Below are positions 1 through 7,334 of a stretch of 64,000 nt of DNA, in pieces. The position numbers and the translations under genes are program-made. The notes beneath the pieces are model-generated. The model saw only the letters and a program-made list of their open reading frames with translations. It did not search any database and had not been told where the DNA came from. The DNA comes from Thiocapsa rosea (lineage in GTDB: Bacteria > Pseudomonadota > Gammaproteobacteria > Chromatiales > Chromatiaceae): NCBI RefSeq assembly GCF_003634315.1, contig NZ_RBXL01000002.1, positions 157,346 to 221,345 of the forward strand, in the 5' to 3' direction. Numbering within the stretch: position 1 is the first letter of the stretch; every line of letters begins with the position of its first letter.

Positions 1-57
1 CGATCTCGTCCAGTCTCTCGCCAAGTCAGACGAAGTCAACGCGCGCGGGGGTCGCCC

Positions 58-115
58 AATAAAAGGTTAAAAAAGAGGTTAAAGAAAAAAGGTTAAAGAG
101 GTTAGCAAGTCCGGA
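58..115. other. AT-rich region beside iterons, probable origin opening region
   Basis: The stretch is nearly all A, G and T and contains repeated AGGTTAAA-type motifs (four closely spaced copies of GGTTAA). It lies directly beside the iteron array and a TrfA-like gene. Iteron plasmids usually place an AT-rich unwinding element here. The role is inferred from position and composition. Confidence 0.55.
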
Positions 116-159
116 AATCGCCTAAAAACCGATAAAAATCAGGTCGTTGCGAAAAGGTC

Positions 160-477
160 GCGTGGGTCAAAGAACGTGGTAGCGTGGGTCAAAGAACGTT
201 ACTGGCGTGGGTCAAAGAACGTTGAGCGTGGGTCAAAGAACGTTCGCTGAGGTGCTCGTCCGTAAAAGCGTGGGTCAAAGAACGTTGGAGCGTGGGTCAA
301 AAATCGCCACCGGTGAGCCGATGACCTTTTCTCGAAGGTAACCGATTGAAAAACGAGTGAACAATGCTTCCGCGCTGCAAAAATCCGAACGCCGGCACGC
401 AAAAATCCGAACGCCAAAACGCAAAAAAAGGAACGGCGGCGTGGGTCAAAGAACGTCGCCGGCGTGGATCAAGGGTT
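160..477. repeat. oriV: Iteron array, putative plasmid origin of replication (oriV)
   Basis: The 18-bp sequence GCGTGGGTCAAAGAACGT occurs at 160, 182, 205, 226, 268 and 439. A degraded copy starts at 290 and another at 460. Spacing is 21-23 bp or its double (42), so sites fall on the same helical face, as expected for binding of an initiator. The last copies overlap the 3' end of the trfA-like gene. Iterons of this spacing bind TrfA/RepA-type proteins in broad-host-range plasmids. No experimental origin is implied. Confidence 0.85.
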
Positions 478-1293
478 TCTTTCTTCCCTGTTTTCATTGG
501 CGCGAACAACCTTCACCACCCCGCCGGGCGTAATCTGGAAACCCGCCAGAAAGCCTACACGCTCCAGTTCGTTCAGGGCGTTCTTGAACATCCGCTTGAC
601 CTCGCGGGCTCGGGCCTTGCGCTTCGCGGTGAACTCGGCCTCGCTCAGTTCCCCGTTGTTTGGGACATCCAGCGTTAAGCCAGCACCGATGGCCAGGGTC
701 TCGATCTTGTGGGCGAACGGCTCGCGGTGCGACGAAAGAAAGCCAAGCAGCCAGGTCGCGAGCCCTTCCGGGAGCGCGCGTCGCGCGTCGCGATTCACCC
801 TGCTATAGAGTTTGTCGAACAGAAACAACAGTTCGCTCTCTGGCCGAAAAACGGTTACCGACCACGGCTTGCCATCGCCCTTATCACTGAACGCATAGTC
901 GACAATCAAACCGGTGCTCACGCCGCGCCCCAGTCGGGCGCTGTAGACCTCCAATGACGCCGAATGCAGCCTCCGGAGCGTCGTCAGCAGGCGTGCGTAA
1001 CTCTTACCGCTGTCGGTCCATTGGAGCGACCTGGTCAGGTTGGTGGGCGTGAAGGTTACTATCGGAGAGCGCGATTCCTTGGCCATGTGGACTAACTCTA
1101 TCCACACGCTCTCGTCGTCCTGACGCAACTCCTCCCCGGTGTATCGCACCTCCCCGCCCCCGATCACCGGCACGACCAGCGGGGCGGTGGCGCGAAACAT
1201 CGCGCGCGGCTCTTTTCTGTTTTTTGCCGCGAAGACCGCGCAACGCACCAACTCGTTGGGGATGCCGCGCTCGCTCTCTGGCCACAGCGTCAA
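469..1293 (-). CDS. trfA: TrfA-family plasmid replication initiator (5' end disturbed)
   Basis: The protein resembles TrfA of IncP plasmids. It has the LTLWPES..IPNELVRCAVF segment near the start, a VRYTGEELRQDDESVW block, and LLGFLSSHREPF towards the C-terminus, matching the winged-helix initiator family. Such proteins bind iterons and load host helicase; the iterons lie immediately downstream. The only in-frame start available in this frame is TTG at 1293. An ATG with a good ribosome site (GAGGGATCGC) lies at 1403 and begins a peptide (MTSDTLVVA) that would join this frame if a GC dinucleotide in a GCGCGC run near 1380 were removed. The gene may therefore be frameshifted, use the TTG start, or contain a sequencing error. 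The family call is firm; whether it is functional is not known. Confidence 0.85.
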   Translation of the reverse strand: MTLWPESERGIPNELVRCAVFAAKNRKEPRAMFRATAPLVVPVIGGGEVRYTGEELRQDDESVWIELVHMAKESRSPIVTFTPTNLTRSLQWTDSGKSYARLLTTLRRLHSASLEVYSARLGRGVSTGLIVDYAFSDKGDGKPWSVTVFRPESELLFLFDKLYSRVNRDARRALPEGLATWLLGFLSSHREPFAHKIETLAIGAGLTLDVPNNGELSEAEFTAKRKARAREVKRMFKNALNELERVGFLAGFQITPGGVVKVVRANENREERNP

Positions 1294-1443
1294 CTGGCCG
1301 GCGGCGTATTGCTCGGCCAGCTCGCCGATCTTCTTCGCACGCGCCTTATCCTGCGCCTTATCCGCCAGGGCCTGCGCGCAACTACCAACGTGTCACTTGT
1401 CATGCGATCCCTCTAAAATGCCATCTCGTTCTTACGCAAGCTC

Positions 1444-1459
1444 CTGCCTTCAGGCAGGG
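1444..1459. repeat. Perfect hairpin between trfA and the IS3 element
   Basis: CCTGCCTTCAGGCAGG is a self-complementary hairpin upstream of trfA. Similar hairpins occur at ends of IS200/IS605-type elements and in attenuators. Nothing else here decides between these. Confidence 0.35.
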
Positions 1460-1531
1460 GTCGCTGACCTACGCCAGATACGCCTCGATCATCGAGGTTC
1501 CCTCGGTTTTTCGTCTTCCAAGGGCAGGGGT

Positions 1532-2434
1532 TCATGCGACCTGTTTTTCTTCCTCCCGAGTGTCGATCCAGTCCTTCGGAAACTGCATCGGTGAAGTGTA
1601 ACCGAGGGTGGAATGCAGACGCTTGCGGTTGTAGAACACCTCGATGTACTCGAAGGCGGTGGCCTTCATGGCGTCGCGGGTGGCGAAGCGCTCCCCGAAG
1701 ACGCGCTCGTTCTTGAAGCTGTTGAACCAACTCTCGGTCGGGGCGTTGTCCCGGCAGTTCCCCTTGCGGCTCATCGAGCAGACCATGCCGTACTGCGCCA
1801 GCGTCGCCTGGAAGGCATGGCTTGCGTACTGGCTCCCCCGATCGGAATGGTGGATCAGCCCCGGGGCCGGCTTGCGTCGAAACCAACCCATGGTCAGCGC
1901 GTCGGTGACCAGCTCGGCCGTCATGCGCGGCTTCAGCGACCAGCCCACGACCTCGCGGTTGAACAGGTCCGGGACGATGGCCAAGTAGAGCCAGCCTTCA
2001 TCCGTCCACAGGTAGGTGATGTCGGCGCTCCAGACCTGATTCGGGCCGCTCGGGGAGAAGTCGCGGGCGAGCAGGTTCTCGACCACCGGCAGGCCGTGCT
2101 TGGAGTCGGTCGTGGCCTTGTAGCGACGCTTGTGGCGCCCCCGGATGCCGTGCTCGCGCATCAGGCGCTCCACCCGTGTCTTGCTCGCCGAGAAGCCCCG
2201 TGCACGTAGCTCATGCACCATCCGCGGGCTGCCGTAGGCCCCCTTGAGCTCGGCATGGATGGATCGGATCAGGGCCAGCACCTGTGCAAGCACCTGTGCA
2301 TCCGTCAGCCCTTGGCGATCCGGTATGCCGCCACCCTGCCAGGCCCGGTAGCCGCCGACACTGACATCCAAGACAGCGCAGAGCTCGTTCAGGGCTAAGC
2401 CGTCGCGGTGTGCAGCGATCCAGGCGTACTTCAC
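1532..2434 (-). CDS. IS3-family transposase OrfB (DDE catalytic part)
   Basis: The 300-residue protein is a typical IS3 OrfB. It has an HTH_21-like N-terminal part, then an rve integrase core with the DITY motif (first Asp), the HSDRGSQYAS motif (second Asp), the KNERV glutamate segment, and YNRKRLHSTLGYTSP near the end. It catalyses strand transfer of the element, normally as an OrfAB fusion made by -1 frameshifting. The start used is GTG at 2434. Comparing the reading frames, the usual ..ARDALMKYAW.. junction is broken here by one missing base, so frameshifting at the slippery run alone would not give an uninterrupted OrfAB. Confidence 0.9.
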   Translation of the reverse strand: MKYAWIAAHRDGLALNELCAVLDVSVGGYRAWQGGGIPDRQGLTDAQVLAQVLALIRSIHAELKGAYGSPRMVHELRARGFSASKTRVERLMREHGIRGRHKRRYKATTDSKHGLPVVENLLARDFSPSGPNQVWSADITYLWTDEGWLYLAIVPDLFNREVVGWSLKPRMTAELVTDALTMGWFRRKPAPGLIHHSDRGSQYASHAFQATLAQYGMVCSMSRKGNCRDNAPTESWFNSFKNERVFGERFATRDAMKATAFEYIEVFYNRKRLHSTLGYTSPMQFPKDWIDTREEEKQVA

Positions 2435-2726
2435 AGCGCATCCCGCGCGAAGTACGCCGTCGCTTTTTTAAGATGTCGACCTCGCGCTTGAGCCGCGCGT
2501 TCTCCGCGCGCAGACGCGACAGATCCATCGCCTCCGGCGTGACCTTCGCTGCGCCCGCACCGTTGAGCGTGCCGACATCGAACGCCTTCACCCAGTTGCG
2601 CAGGGTCTGCTCGACCAGCCCCATCTCCTTGGCTACCGCGCTCACGCTCTTGCCGTCCTTGATCCGCTTCACCGCCTGTTCCTTGAACTCGGCGGTGTAC
2701 TCTTGCTTCGGAATCTTCTGCATCAT
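2211..2726 (-). CDS. IS3-family transposase OrfA (HTH and leucine zipper)
   Basis: The N-terminal 90 residues form the OrfA domain. They start MMQKIPKQEYTAEFKEQAV, followed by a helix-turn-helix (GKSVSAVAKEMGLVEQTLRNWV) and a coiled coil (LSRLRAENARLKREVDILKK). OrfA binds the terminal repeats. After the slippery AAAAAAG the frame runs on for about 85 residues of non-homologous sequence to a stop at 2211. Ordinarily OrfA ends near this slip site. The start is ATG at 2726, with GGAGACG upstream. Confidence 0.85.
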   Translation of the reverse strand: MMQKIPKQEYTAEFKEQAVKRIKDGKSVSAVAKEMGLVEQTLRNWVKAFDVGTLNGAGAAKVTPEAMDLSRLRAENARLKREVDILKKRRRTSRGMRCEVRLDRCTPRRLSPERALRCLGCQCRRLPGLAGWRHTGSPRADGCTGACTGAGPDPIHPCRAQGGLRQPADGA

Positions 2727-2788
2727 CGTCTCCAGTGTGACAGACAGTCTACGTCACCCTTGGAAGACTAAATTTCGGGGGAACCTCA

Positions 2789-2970
2789 ATCGGTGCGCCA
2801 TCCAGAAACGGCGAAGTAAGAGGACGACCCCTTGTGTTGTAGTAGCGGCGCCGAAGATTGGGCCGCTCTGTTCACCAGCGCTGAGACGGCCACCTTGGGC
2901 TTGTGCTACCCCGACATGCGGATCACGCAGCGCCTCAAGGACACGCTCGGAGAAGCTTCTTGATCTTTCA
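2789..2970 (+). other. Decayed sequence between IS3 and parDE
   Basis: There is no intact gene. A short open stretch at 2844-2963 (reading SGAEDWAALFTSAETATLGL then ending in TLGEAS and a stop) looks like the 3' tail of a gene cut off by the insertion of the IS. I do not recognise its family. Confidence 0.25.
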
Positions 2971-2973
2971 AGT

Positions 2974-3041
2974 AATACCAAAATATGGTATTTATTGGTG
3001 ATGCGACTAAAGGTTTTCACATGTCCAAAAATACCAGTATT
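2974..3041. promoter_or_regulatory. Probable parDE promoter and operator
   Basis: AATACC and GGTATT form an inverted repeat at 2974-2992 with an AT-rich centre, and a second copy, AATACCAGTATT, lies at 3030-3041 over the parD start. ParD antitoxins bind such repeats to repress their own operon. The assignment is by position and symmetry. Confidence 0.45.
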
Positions 3042-3272
3042 TCCTTGGGCGACCACTTCGAGGGATTCATCTCCCAGCAGGTCAAAAACGGTCGCTATGG
3101 CTCGGCAAGCGAGGTGATCCGCGCGAGCCTGCGTCTGCTCGAAGAACGGGAACAGAAACTCGAAGCACTTCGCCAAGCTCTGATCGAAGGCGAAGAAAGC
3201 GGCGAAGATTCACCGCTCGACATAGAAGAGATCAAACGCGAGGCGCGGAAAGACGCGGGGCTGGATGCATGA
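3021..3272 (+). CDS. parD: ParD-family antitoxin
   Basis: The product is 83 residues: an N-terminal ribbon-helix-helix ([36 protein letters not shown]) with an acidic C-terminal tail that binds and neutralises ParE. The family's usual length is 80-95 residues. I chose ATG at 3021 (MSKNTSIS) because it begins the conserved fold; an in-frame upstream ATG at 2985 would add a non-conserved leader. The gene overlaps parE by 8 bp, so the two are co-translated. A typical plasmid-stabilising role fits the adjoining replication origin. Confidence 0.9.
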   Translation: MSKNTSISLGDHFEGFISQQVKNGRYGSASEVIRASLRLLEEREQKLEALRQALIEGEESGEDSPLDIEEIKREARKDAGLDA

Positions 3273-3555
3273 GATCGTCAAACGCCCGCGTGCCAGAGAA
3301 GACCTGAAAGGCATCTGGCGCTACAGCTTCACCGAATGGGGCGAAGCACAGGCGGACAGGTACCTTGCCGAGATCGACGCGGGGATCGCCCGGCTCAAGG
3401 AACATCCGGAGCTGGGAAAGTCTCGGGATGATCTGAGAGCGGGATACCGCTCGCTGCGGATTAACCAACACGTGGTCTTCTACCTCGTGACGCCGTCGGT
3501 CGTCCGGATCGTGCGGGTACTGCATGTGCGGATGGACCCGGACTCGCATTTATAG
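3265..3555 (+). CDS. parE: ParE-family toxin (gyrase-targeting type)
   Basis: The 96-residue protein has a RelE/ParE fold: N-terminal helix [29 protein letters not shown], the strand [18 protein letters not shown], and a final [13 protein letters not shown]. ParE toxins inhibit DNA gyrase; relatives that cleave mRNA share the fold, so the target is inferred from pairing with ParD. The gene is intact. The end of a repeat-ended element begins two bases after its stop codon. Confidence 0.9.
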   Translation: MHEIVKRPRAREDLKGIWRYSFTEWGEAQADRYLAEIDAGIARLKEHPELGKSRDDLRAGYRSLRINQHVVFYLVTPSVVRIVRVLHVRMDPDSHL

Positions 3556-3556
3556 G

Positions 3557-3722
3557 TGTAGCGACCTGCAAACATCGGGCGCCCAGCCTGCAAACATTGC
3601 AGATTTCAGCCCAGATTAACTGCCATATCCGGGGGCTCGTGCCCACATTAGTTGCCGATAAGCTCACGCCCTTTGCCAACAGCCTGCAAACATCCGAACC
3701 AGCCCGGATTATCTGCAAACAG
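3557..3722 (+). repeat. Left end of repeat-ended element, copy 1
   Basis: The sequence starts TGTAGCGACCTGCAAACATC and contains further CTGCAAACAT or CTGCAAAC motifs within about 165 bp. It is nearly identical to 36655-36825, the left end of the complete element at 36655-37462. I could not find the inverted partner end to the right, so this copy is probably truncated after about 4147. Arrays of short repeats at TGT-starting ends resemble Tn7/Tn5053-type transposon ends. That relationship is inference. Confidence 0.6.
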
Positions 3723-3734
3723 CCGACCGAGAAG

Positions 3735-4049
3735 ATGGGATTCGATACCGAGCCGACCTTCTACGAGAAAACCATCCTGTCCGATCTTCAGGGTGCGTGG
3801 CAGTGCCTCCGTGAAGAAGTGGCCGAGCACCCGGGCTTCGAGGGCTGGGAGAGCGCGCTGTTCCACATCGACGAGGCCATGAGCTGGGAATCCGTCCGCA
3901 ACCTCGCACAGATGCAGCGAAGCCTGATACTCGTTCGTAACCTCCTTCATCAGGGCGATGTCCCCGACGCCGTTGCCGAATGCTTGGGCGCCGTGAGCGA
4001 ACTCATGGATGAGACGCTTGAAGCCCTCGGGAAGGGTGAAATCGGTTGA
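3735..4049 (+). CDS. Hypothetical protein carried by repeat-ended element (copy 1)
   Basis: The 104-residue soluble, acidic, helical protein starts MGFDTEPTFYEKTILSDLQG. A close copy lies at 36834-37112 in the related element, so it travels with the repeats. I recognise no family. Start: ATG at 3735 follows GAGAAG; an upstream in-frame extension to 3597 translates the element end and is unlikely to be coding. The protein has Trp- and Leu-rich helices and ends LMDETLEALGKGEIG, whereas the second copy has lost this tail through a frameshift. Confidence 0.6.
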   Translation: MGFDTEPTFYEKTILSDLQGAWQCLREEVAEHPGFEGWESALFHIDEAMSWESVRNLAQMQRSLILVRNLLHQGDVPDAVAECLGAVSELMDETLEALGKGEIG

Positions 4050-4573
4050 ACGGGTCTCCAGCCCACGATCAACGTTTGCCCGACCGAGATCCGCGCCTTT
4101 CTCCATGGCCATCTGGCTCCCGGTCGGACCCGGGAGCTGCATGCGCAGCTGCTGGCCGCGGCGAGGCCGGCGAACACGGTCCGCGTCCGTCTCAAAAACG
4201 GTCGTTTTTGGAATGGCTTTCGCCCCGTCGGCTGACGCGACGCTTTGTAGATCGAGGCCCTGGTCGGTCTCGGTCTGACCAGACTGAAGGTCGTTGCAGC
4301 TGTCGTCTTCAGTCCAGGCCGTTTATCCTAGGCCCCGATATTGGCGGCTGATGGTGGCGCCGTATCTCCATGTCCTTGGCTTCGCTGCCCTGGGCGATCC
4401 GGGCTTTCGGAGTCCAGGACGGCGAACTGATACCTATGTGGGTGATTCCGACGCTGGTTCCCATGCTGCTGCCGGACCTGATCATAGTCAGCGGCGCGTT
4501 ACGGTCAGTCGGGAGCGCATCTGGGTAGGATGCGAAATCAAGTGATGAGCCAGCGGCGGGGCCATCATATTGT
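4050..4573. other. Non-coding or decayed stretch
   Basis: The part up to about 4147 matches the second element copy. Beyond that no gene is recognisable. A short inverted repeat CAAAAACG-gt-CGTTTTTG at 4193-4210 could act as a terminator. Confidence 0.4.
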
Positions 4574-4702
4574 CAGTACGAGCTGCTCCAGGCCCTCCCC
4601 GAGGAGACCCACCTCAGCCTCTACCGCGGCATCAACCGCATGGACGAGCACGAGACCCTCGGTCGCGGTCGCTACCGGGTGCTTCTCAACAATCTCAACA
4701 GC
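4574..4702 (+). pseudogene. draT: draT fragment (dinitrogenase-reductase ADP-ribosyltransferase)
   Basis: Translation from 4574 gives QYELLQALPEETHLSLYRG followed by INRMDEHETLGRG and RVLLNNLNS. This matches the central part of DraT, the enzyme that ADP-ribosylates nitrogenase Fe protein at an arginine to switch off nitrogen fixation. Only about 43 codons survive, with a small deletion in the usual ..RRHRVVLLNNLNS region, and both ends are lost. Downstream the sequence turns abruptly AT-rich. The relic implies that the DNA passed through a nitrogen-fixing proteobacterium. Confidence 0.7.
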
Positions 4703-4817
4703 TATTTATTCACACTACCGTCCAGTCGATCCGGTGTGCAAACCTTAATGCTCACCTATAAGGGTAGATCGTATCGCTCTTCACTCTCACGATTTACCCT
4801 TACAGGTTATTCGCACT

Positions 4818-5252
4818 CTACAGTTGATTTGTCTTTACACCTTCAAGAACACATCGGAAACGAGCCGTCTTACCGATTCCACCGGGACCTTTTTTTATTT
4901 CGGCACTCCCATTGCAACATGCTCGAGTGACAAGCTCTTTACCATCAGCGGTCGTTTGTTTTAAAGCATCCTCGGGGGTGCAGGATAAATTATCGCCATG
5001 ATTACCATGCGTATCGGCTTTGCAGCTATATTGCTTAATATACCAACCAAAATCAACGTCTTCGCAAACATTACCTGATGTCTTTCGCTTCTCAAGGTCT
5101 GTTTTTTTACCCGACTGTTGGTCAACTACTTTGCTAAATGATACATCTTCGGCGTTCGCGCTTATAGGGGATATTAAAAAAGCCGTCATTATTAATGGAA
5201 GCAATGCTAACTTTAAACCAGAGTTTCTACTGGAACAAGCAATTATATTCAT
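4818..5252 (-). CDS. Putative exported cysteine-rich protein, AT-rich
   Basis: The 144-residue product has a signal peptide: SGLKLALLPLIMTAFLISPISANAED with likely cleavage after ANA. The mature part is small and carries six cysteines, including CC, consistent with periplasmic disulfides. No family is recognised. ATG at 5252 has GAGGG about 10 bases upstream. Base composition is much more AT-rich than the neighbours and codon use differs, so it was probably acquired from another genome. It lies between the draT relic and a tyrosine recombinase. Confidence 0.65.
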   Translation of the reverse strand: MNIIACSSRNSGLKLALLPLIMTAFLISPISANAEDVSFSKVVDQQSGKKTDLEKRKTSGNVCEDVDFGWYIKQYSCKADTHGNHGDNLSCTPEDALKQTTADGKELVTRACCNGSAEIKKGPGGIGKTARFRCVLEGVKTNQL

Positions 5253-5649
5253 TGGATGTAACCCTCTAGCATGGTAGTTTCACATTTAGGGATGCTGGCT
5301 GCCGGCATGCATATCCTTGCGATGTCTGCTAGACATCAAGATGGCTACGTAAAAGTAGGCTACGGAAAGCGTCATGTCTACTTAAAAAAGCATAAAATAC
5401 CGCTAATATTAGTAAAACCTTATTCGATTTCAGTTATTTGACGAATTCGCTATAAGCCATGGGTATTACGGCGGACTCGGTCTCGGGTGGAACGGAACAG
5501 AAACCTAGGTAAGGGCTGAACCCCTAAATTGTCAGCTACTTCCGGACTGTCGTCTCGCTGTGGTTAGACATTAACCGCGGCCTTCATCCGCCGCTTTGGC
5601 TCCTCGCTCAATCTACAGCAGATTGAAGTTTTGTGGCGGACGCGGCATT
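5253..5649. other. AT-rich intergenic region
   Basis: No gene is seen. A short hairpin GATGTC-tgcta-GACATC lies at about 5323-5339. The region carries the AT-rich composition of the preceding gene and likely holds its promoter. Confidence 0.4.
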
Positions 5650-5679
5650 AGTAGTACATAAAGGAGGTTATGTACTACT
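5650..5679. promoter_or_regulatory. Perfect 12-6-12 palindrome upstream of recombinase
   Basis: AGTAGTACATAA, then AGGAGG, then TTATGTACTACT: perfect 12-bp arms around a 6-bp centre, ending 15 bp before the recombinase start. Two functions fit. As a recombination core site, 11-12 bp arms with a 6-8 bp centre are the layout used by Xer/Cre-type tyrosine recombinases. As a regulatory hairpin, the loop contains a Shine-Dalgarno sequence. A second AGGAGG at 5681 is better placed for the gene. Confidence 0.6.
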
Positions 5680-5694
5680 GAGGAGGGCGGGGAC

Positions 5695-6684
5695 ATGGGC
5701 GAGCTGACGAGGGCGACATCCGGGGTTTTGGAACGTGCGGGCGGTGCCTCGGGGATGCCGGCGCTGATCGTGCGCGCCGGCGGTCAGGCCGAAAAACGCT
5801 TCCTGGAGTTCTTCGCCGCGCAGATCAGAAACCGCAACACGCGCGAGGCGTATCTGCGGGCGGTGCGCGACTTCCTCGACTGGGCCGAGTCCGTCGGCGT
5901 CGGCGAGCTCCTCGACATCGAGCCGGTGCACGTCGCCGCCTGGGTCGAGCTCAAGATGCGTGACTACGAGGCGCAAAGCGTCAAGCAGCAGCTCGCCGCA
6001 CTGCGGCATTTCTGCGACTGGCTGGTGATGGGCCAGGTCCTGAGCATCAACCCGGCGTCCTTCGTCCGGGGACCGAAATTCTCCTGCGCCGTCGGCAAGA
6101 CGCCGATCCTCTCGCCCGCGGAGACCCGGCAGCTGATCCGCGCGATCCCGACCGACACGCTCGTCGGCCTGCGCGATCGCGCGCTCATCGGTCTCATGGT
6201 CTATACCTTCGCCCGCGTCTCCGCCGCCGTCGGCATGAACGTGAAGGATGTCTTTCCTCGACAGGACGCCCTCTGGGTCCGGCTGCACGAGAAAGGCGGC
6301 AAGCGTCACGAGATGCCGTGCCAGCACAACCTCAAGGACTGGCTGCGGGAGTACATCGAGGCGGCAAGCATCGGCGAGGACGCGGGCGGCCCCCTCTTCC
6401 GTACCGTGGACCGCAAGACGAAGACGCTCGGCTCCACCCGCCTCGACCGGCAACGCGCCTGGGCGATGGTCAAGCGCCGGACGCGCGAGGCCGGGATCGA
6501 CGCGGCCGGCATCTGCAATCACACCTTCCGGGGCACCGGCATCACGGCCTATCTCGAGAACCCCGAGGCGAAGCTCGAGCACGCGCAGCGCATGGCCGCC
6601 CACTCGGATCCCAAGACTACGCGGCTCTATGACCGGCGCAGCGATGCCGTCTCCCTCGATGAGGTCGAGCGCATCGGCATCTGA
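5695..6684 (+). CDS. Tyrosine recombinase / integrase
   Basis: The 329-residue protein has an N-terminal SAM-like core-binding domain (NTREAYLRAVRDFLDWAES) and a C-terminal catalytic domain. Catalytic residues visible are Arg in YTFARVSAAVGM, Lys in HEKGGKRHEMP, His-x-x-Arg in NHTFRGTGI, His in AAHSDPKTT, and nucleophile Tyr in RLYDRR. It catalyses site-specific strand exchange. AGGAGG at 5681-5686 is correctly spaced from ATG 5695. The palindrome just upstream may be its target or its operator. It lies at the right edge of the AT-rich acquired segment, consistent with having mobilised it. Confidence 0.9.
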   Translation: MGELTRATSGVLERAGGASGMPALIVRAGGQAEKRFLEFFAAQIRNRNTREAYLRAVRDFLDWAESVGVGELLDIEPVHVAAWVELKMRDYEAQSVKQQLAALRHFCDWLVMGQVLSINPASFVRGPKFSCAVGKTPILSPAETRQLIRAIPTDTLVGLRDRALIGLMVYTFARVSAAVGMNVKDVFPRQDALWVRLHEKGGKRHEMPCQHNLKDWLREYIEAASIGEDAGGPLFRTVDRKTKTLGSTRLDRQRAWAMVKRRTREAGIDAAGICNHTFRGTGITAYLENPEAKLEHAQRMAAHSDPKTTRLYDRRSDAVSLDEVERIGI

Positions 6685-6755
6685 CTCGAGGACCTCGCGC
6701 AGTCGACGTTATGGTGTCATACTTAGTGTGATGTAAAAGCGTGGATCGGGGCCAC

Positions 6756-6808
6756 ATGCGGATCTTCAAGAATGCTTGGTTCGAGCGCTTCGCGCGCAAG
6801 CAGAAGAT
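6756..6808 (+). pseudogene. 5' piece of RelE/HigB-type toxin, split by Tn3 transposon
   Basis: ATG at 6756 begins MRIFKNAWFERFARKQK, the conserved N-terminus of a RelE/ParE-superfamily toxin. The Tn3-family element is inserted after this piece. Joining 6756-6808 to 13465 onwards, with one copy of the duplicated AAGAT, restores a continuous toxin of about 125 residues. Confidence 0.9.
6804..6808. repeat. Target site duplication, left (AAGAT)
   Basis: AAGAT directly precedes the GGGG end of the transposon and is repeated at 13460-13464. A 5-bp duplication is the norm for the Tn3 family. Confidence 0.95.
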
Positions 6809-6848
6809 GGGGTAGAACAAGCAGTCGTGTCACCAGCCGCCATTTCCG
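6809..6848 (+). repeat. Tn3-family terminal inverted repeat, left
   Basis: It begins GGGGTAGAACAAGCAGTCGT and is matched in inverted form at 13422-13459. TnpA binds and cuts here. Confidence 0.93.
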
Positions 6849-7290
6849 CGTAGATTCAGCATCTGAGTCCATCTGAGGTGTTGATCATCCGCCTTGGCCT
6901 GGAGCGGTCAGTCGCGCTACTGACGCGGGTAGCGGAAAGTCCGGTCTGCTTCTGAAGTGACAAGTCACCGCGACCCGGATCTGCCTCTTGGCACCTCGTC
7001 TTCGGCGACCGCTTCGGACGCTATGCCGTCACTGACCGCCGAAGCAACGATTCGGAAGAGCTTCCAGAAAGCGGACGTTTCGCGGCGATCTCCCGCAGGC
7101 GGTTTCGCACAGTGGCGCTCTGCAATTCCGACTGCGGCAGCAGGCCGTTCCCGACCCACAACGGACATCGGCCCTCCGAACAACAACGGCGCCAATGCTG
7201 AGTGTGGCCACCGAAAATGATGCTCCTGGTCGGAATGCTGTTCACGAAAGATGATGGCTGCAAAGCTGAGCTGTTGAATATATGAGGTAA
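6849..7290. other. Transposon cargo without recognisable gene
   Basis: Both strands were read; no open frame has a recognisable family or a good ribosome site. Confidence 0.4.
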
Positions 7291-7334
7291 TCGCGCTCCG
7301 TGATGGACTTTCGAAAGTCCATTGCTGAGCGCGA
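7291..7334. repeat. Long interrupted palindrome in transposon cargo
   Basis: A perfect 20-bp palindrome ATGGACTTTCGAAAGTCCAT (7303-7322) is nested inside outer arms TCGCGCTC (7291-7298) and GAGCGCGA (7327-7334). The transcript would fold into a strong stem. It may be a terminator, an operator, or the scar of an inserted element. Confidence 0.6.

Larger units (their letters stand above)
1494..2787 (-). mobile_element. IS3-family insertion sequence
   Basis: The element is bounded by imperfect inverted repeats of about 31 bp. The right end is 1494-1524 (GAGGTTCCCTCGG..) and the left end is the complement of about 2757-2787 (GAGGTTCCCCCGA..). It contains overlapping orfA and orfB with an A6G slippery run near 2467, as in IS3-family elements. 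No clear target duplication is visible next to either end, which suggests old insertion or later rearrangement. It sits about 90 bp upstream of the probable trfA start and could have displaced the native promoter. Confidence 0.88.

Noticed and set aside
1444..1459. IS200/IS605 element end
   Set aside because: Only the hairpin is seen; no tnpA or tnpB sequence nearby.
1494..2787. Target duplication of the IS3 element
   Set aside because: Flanks ATC and AAT do not match at any small offset, so none is claimed.
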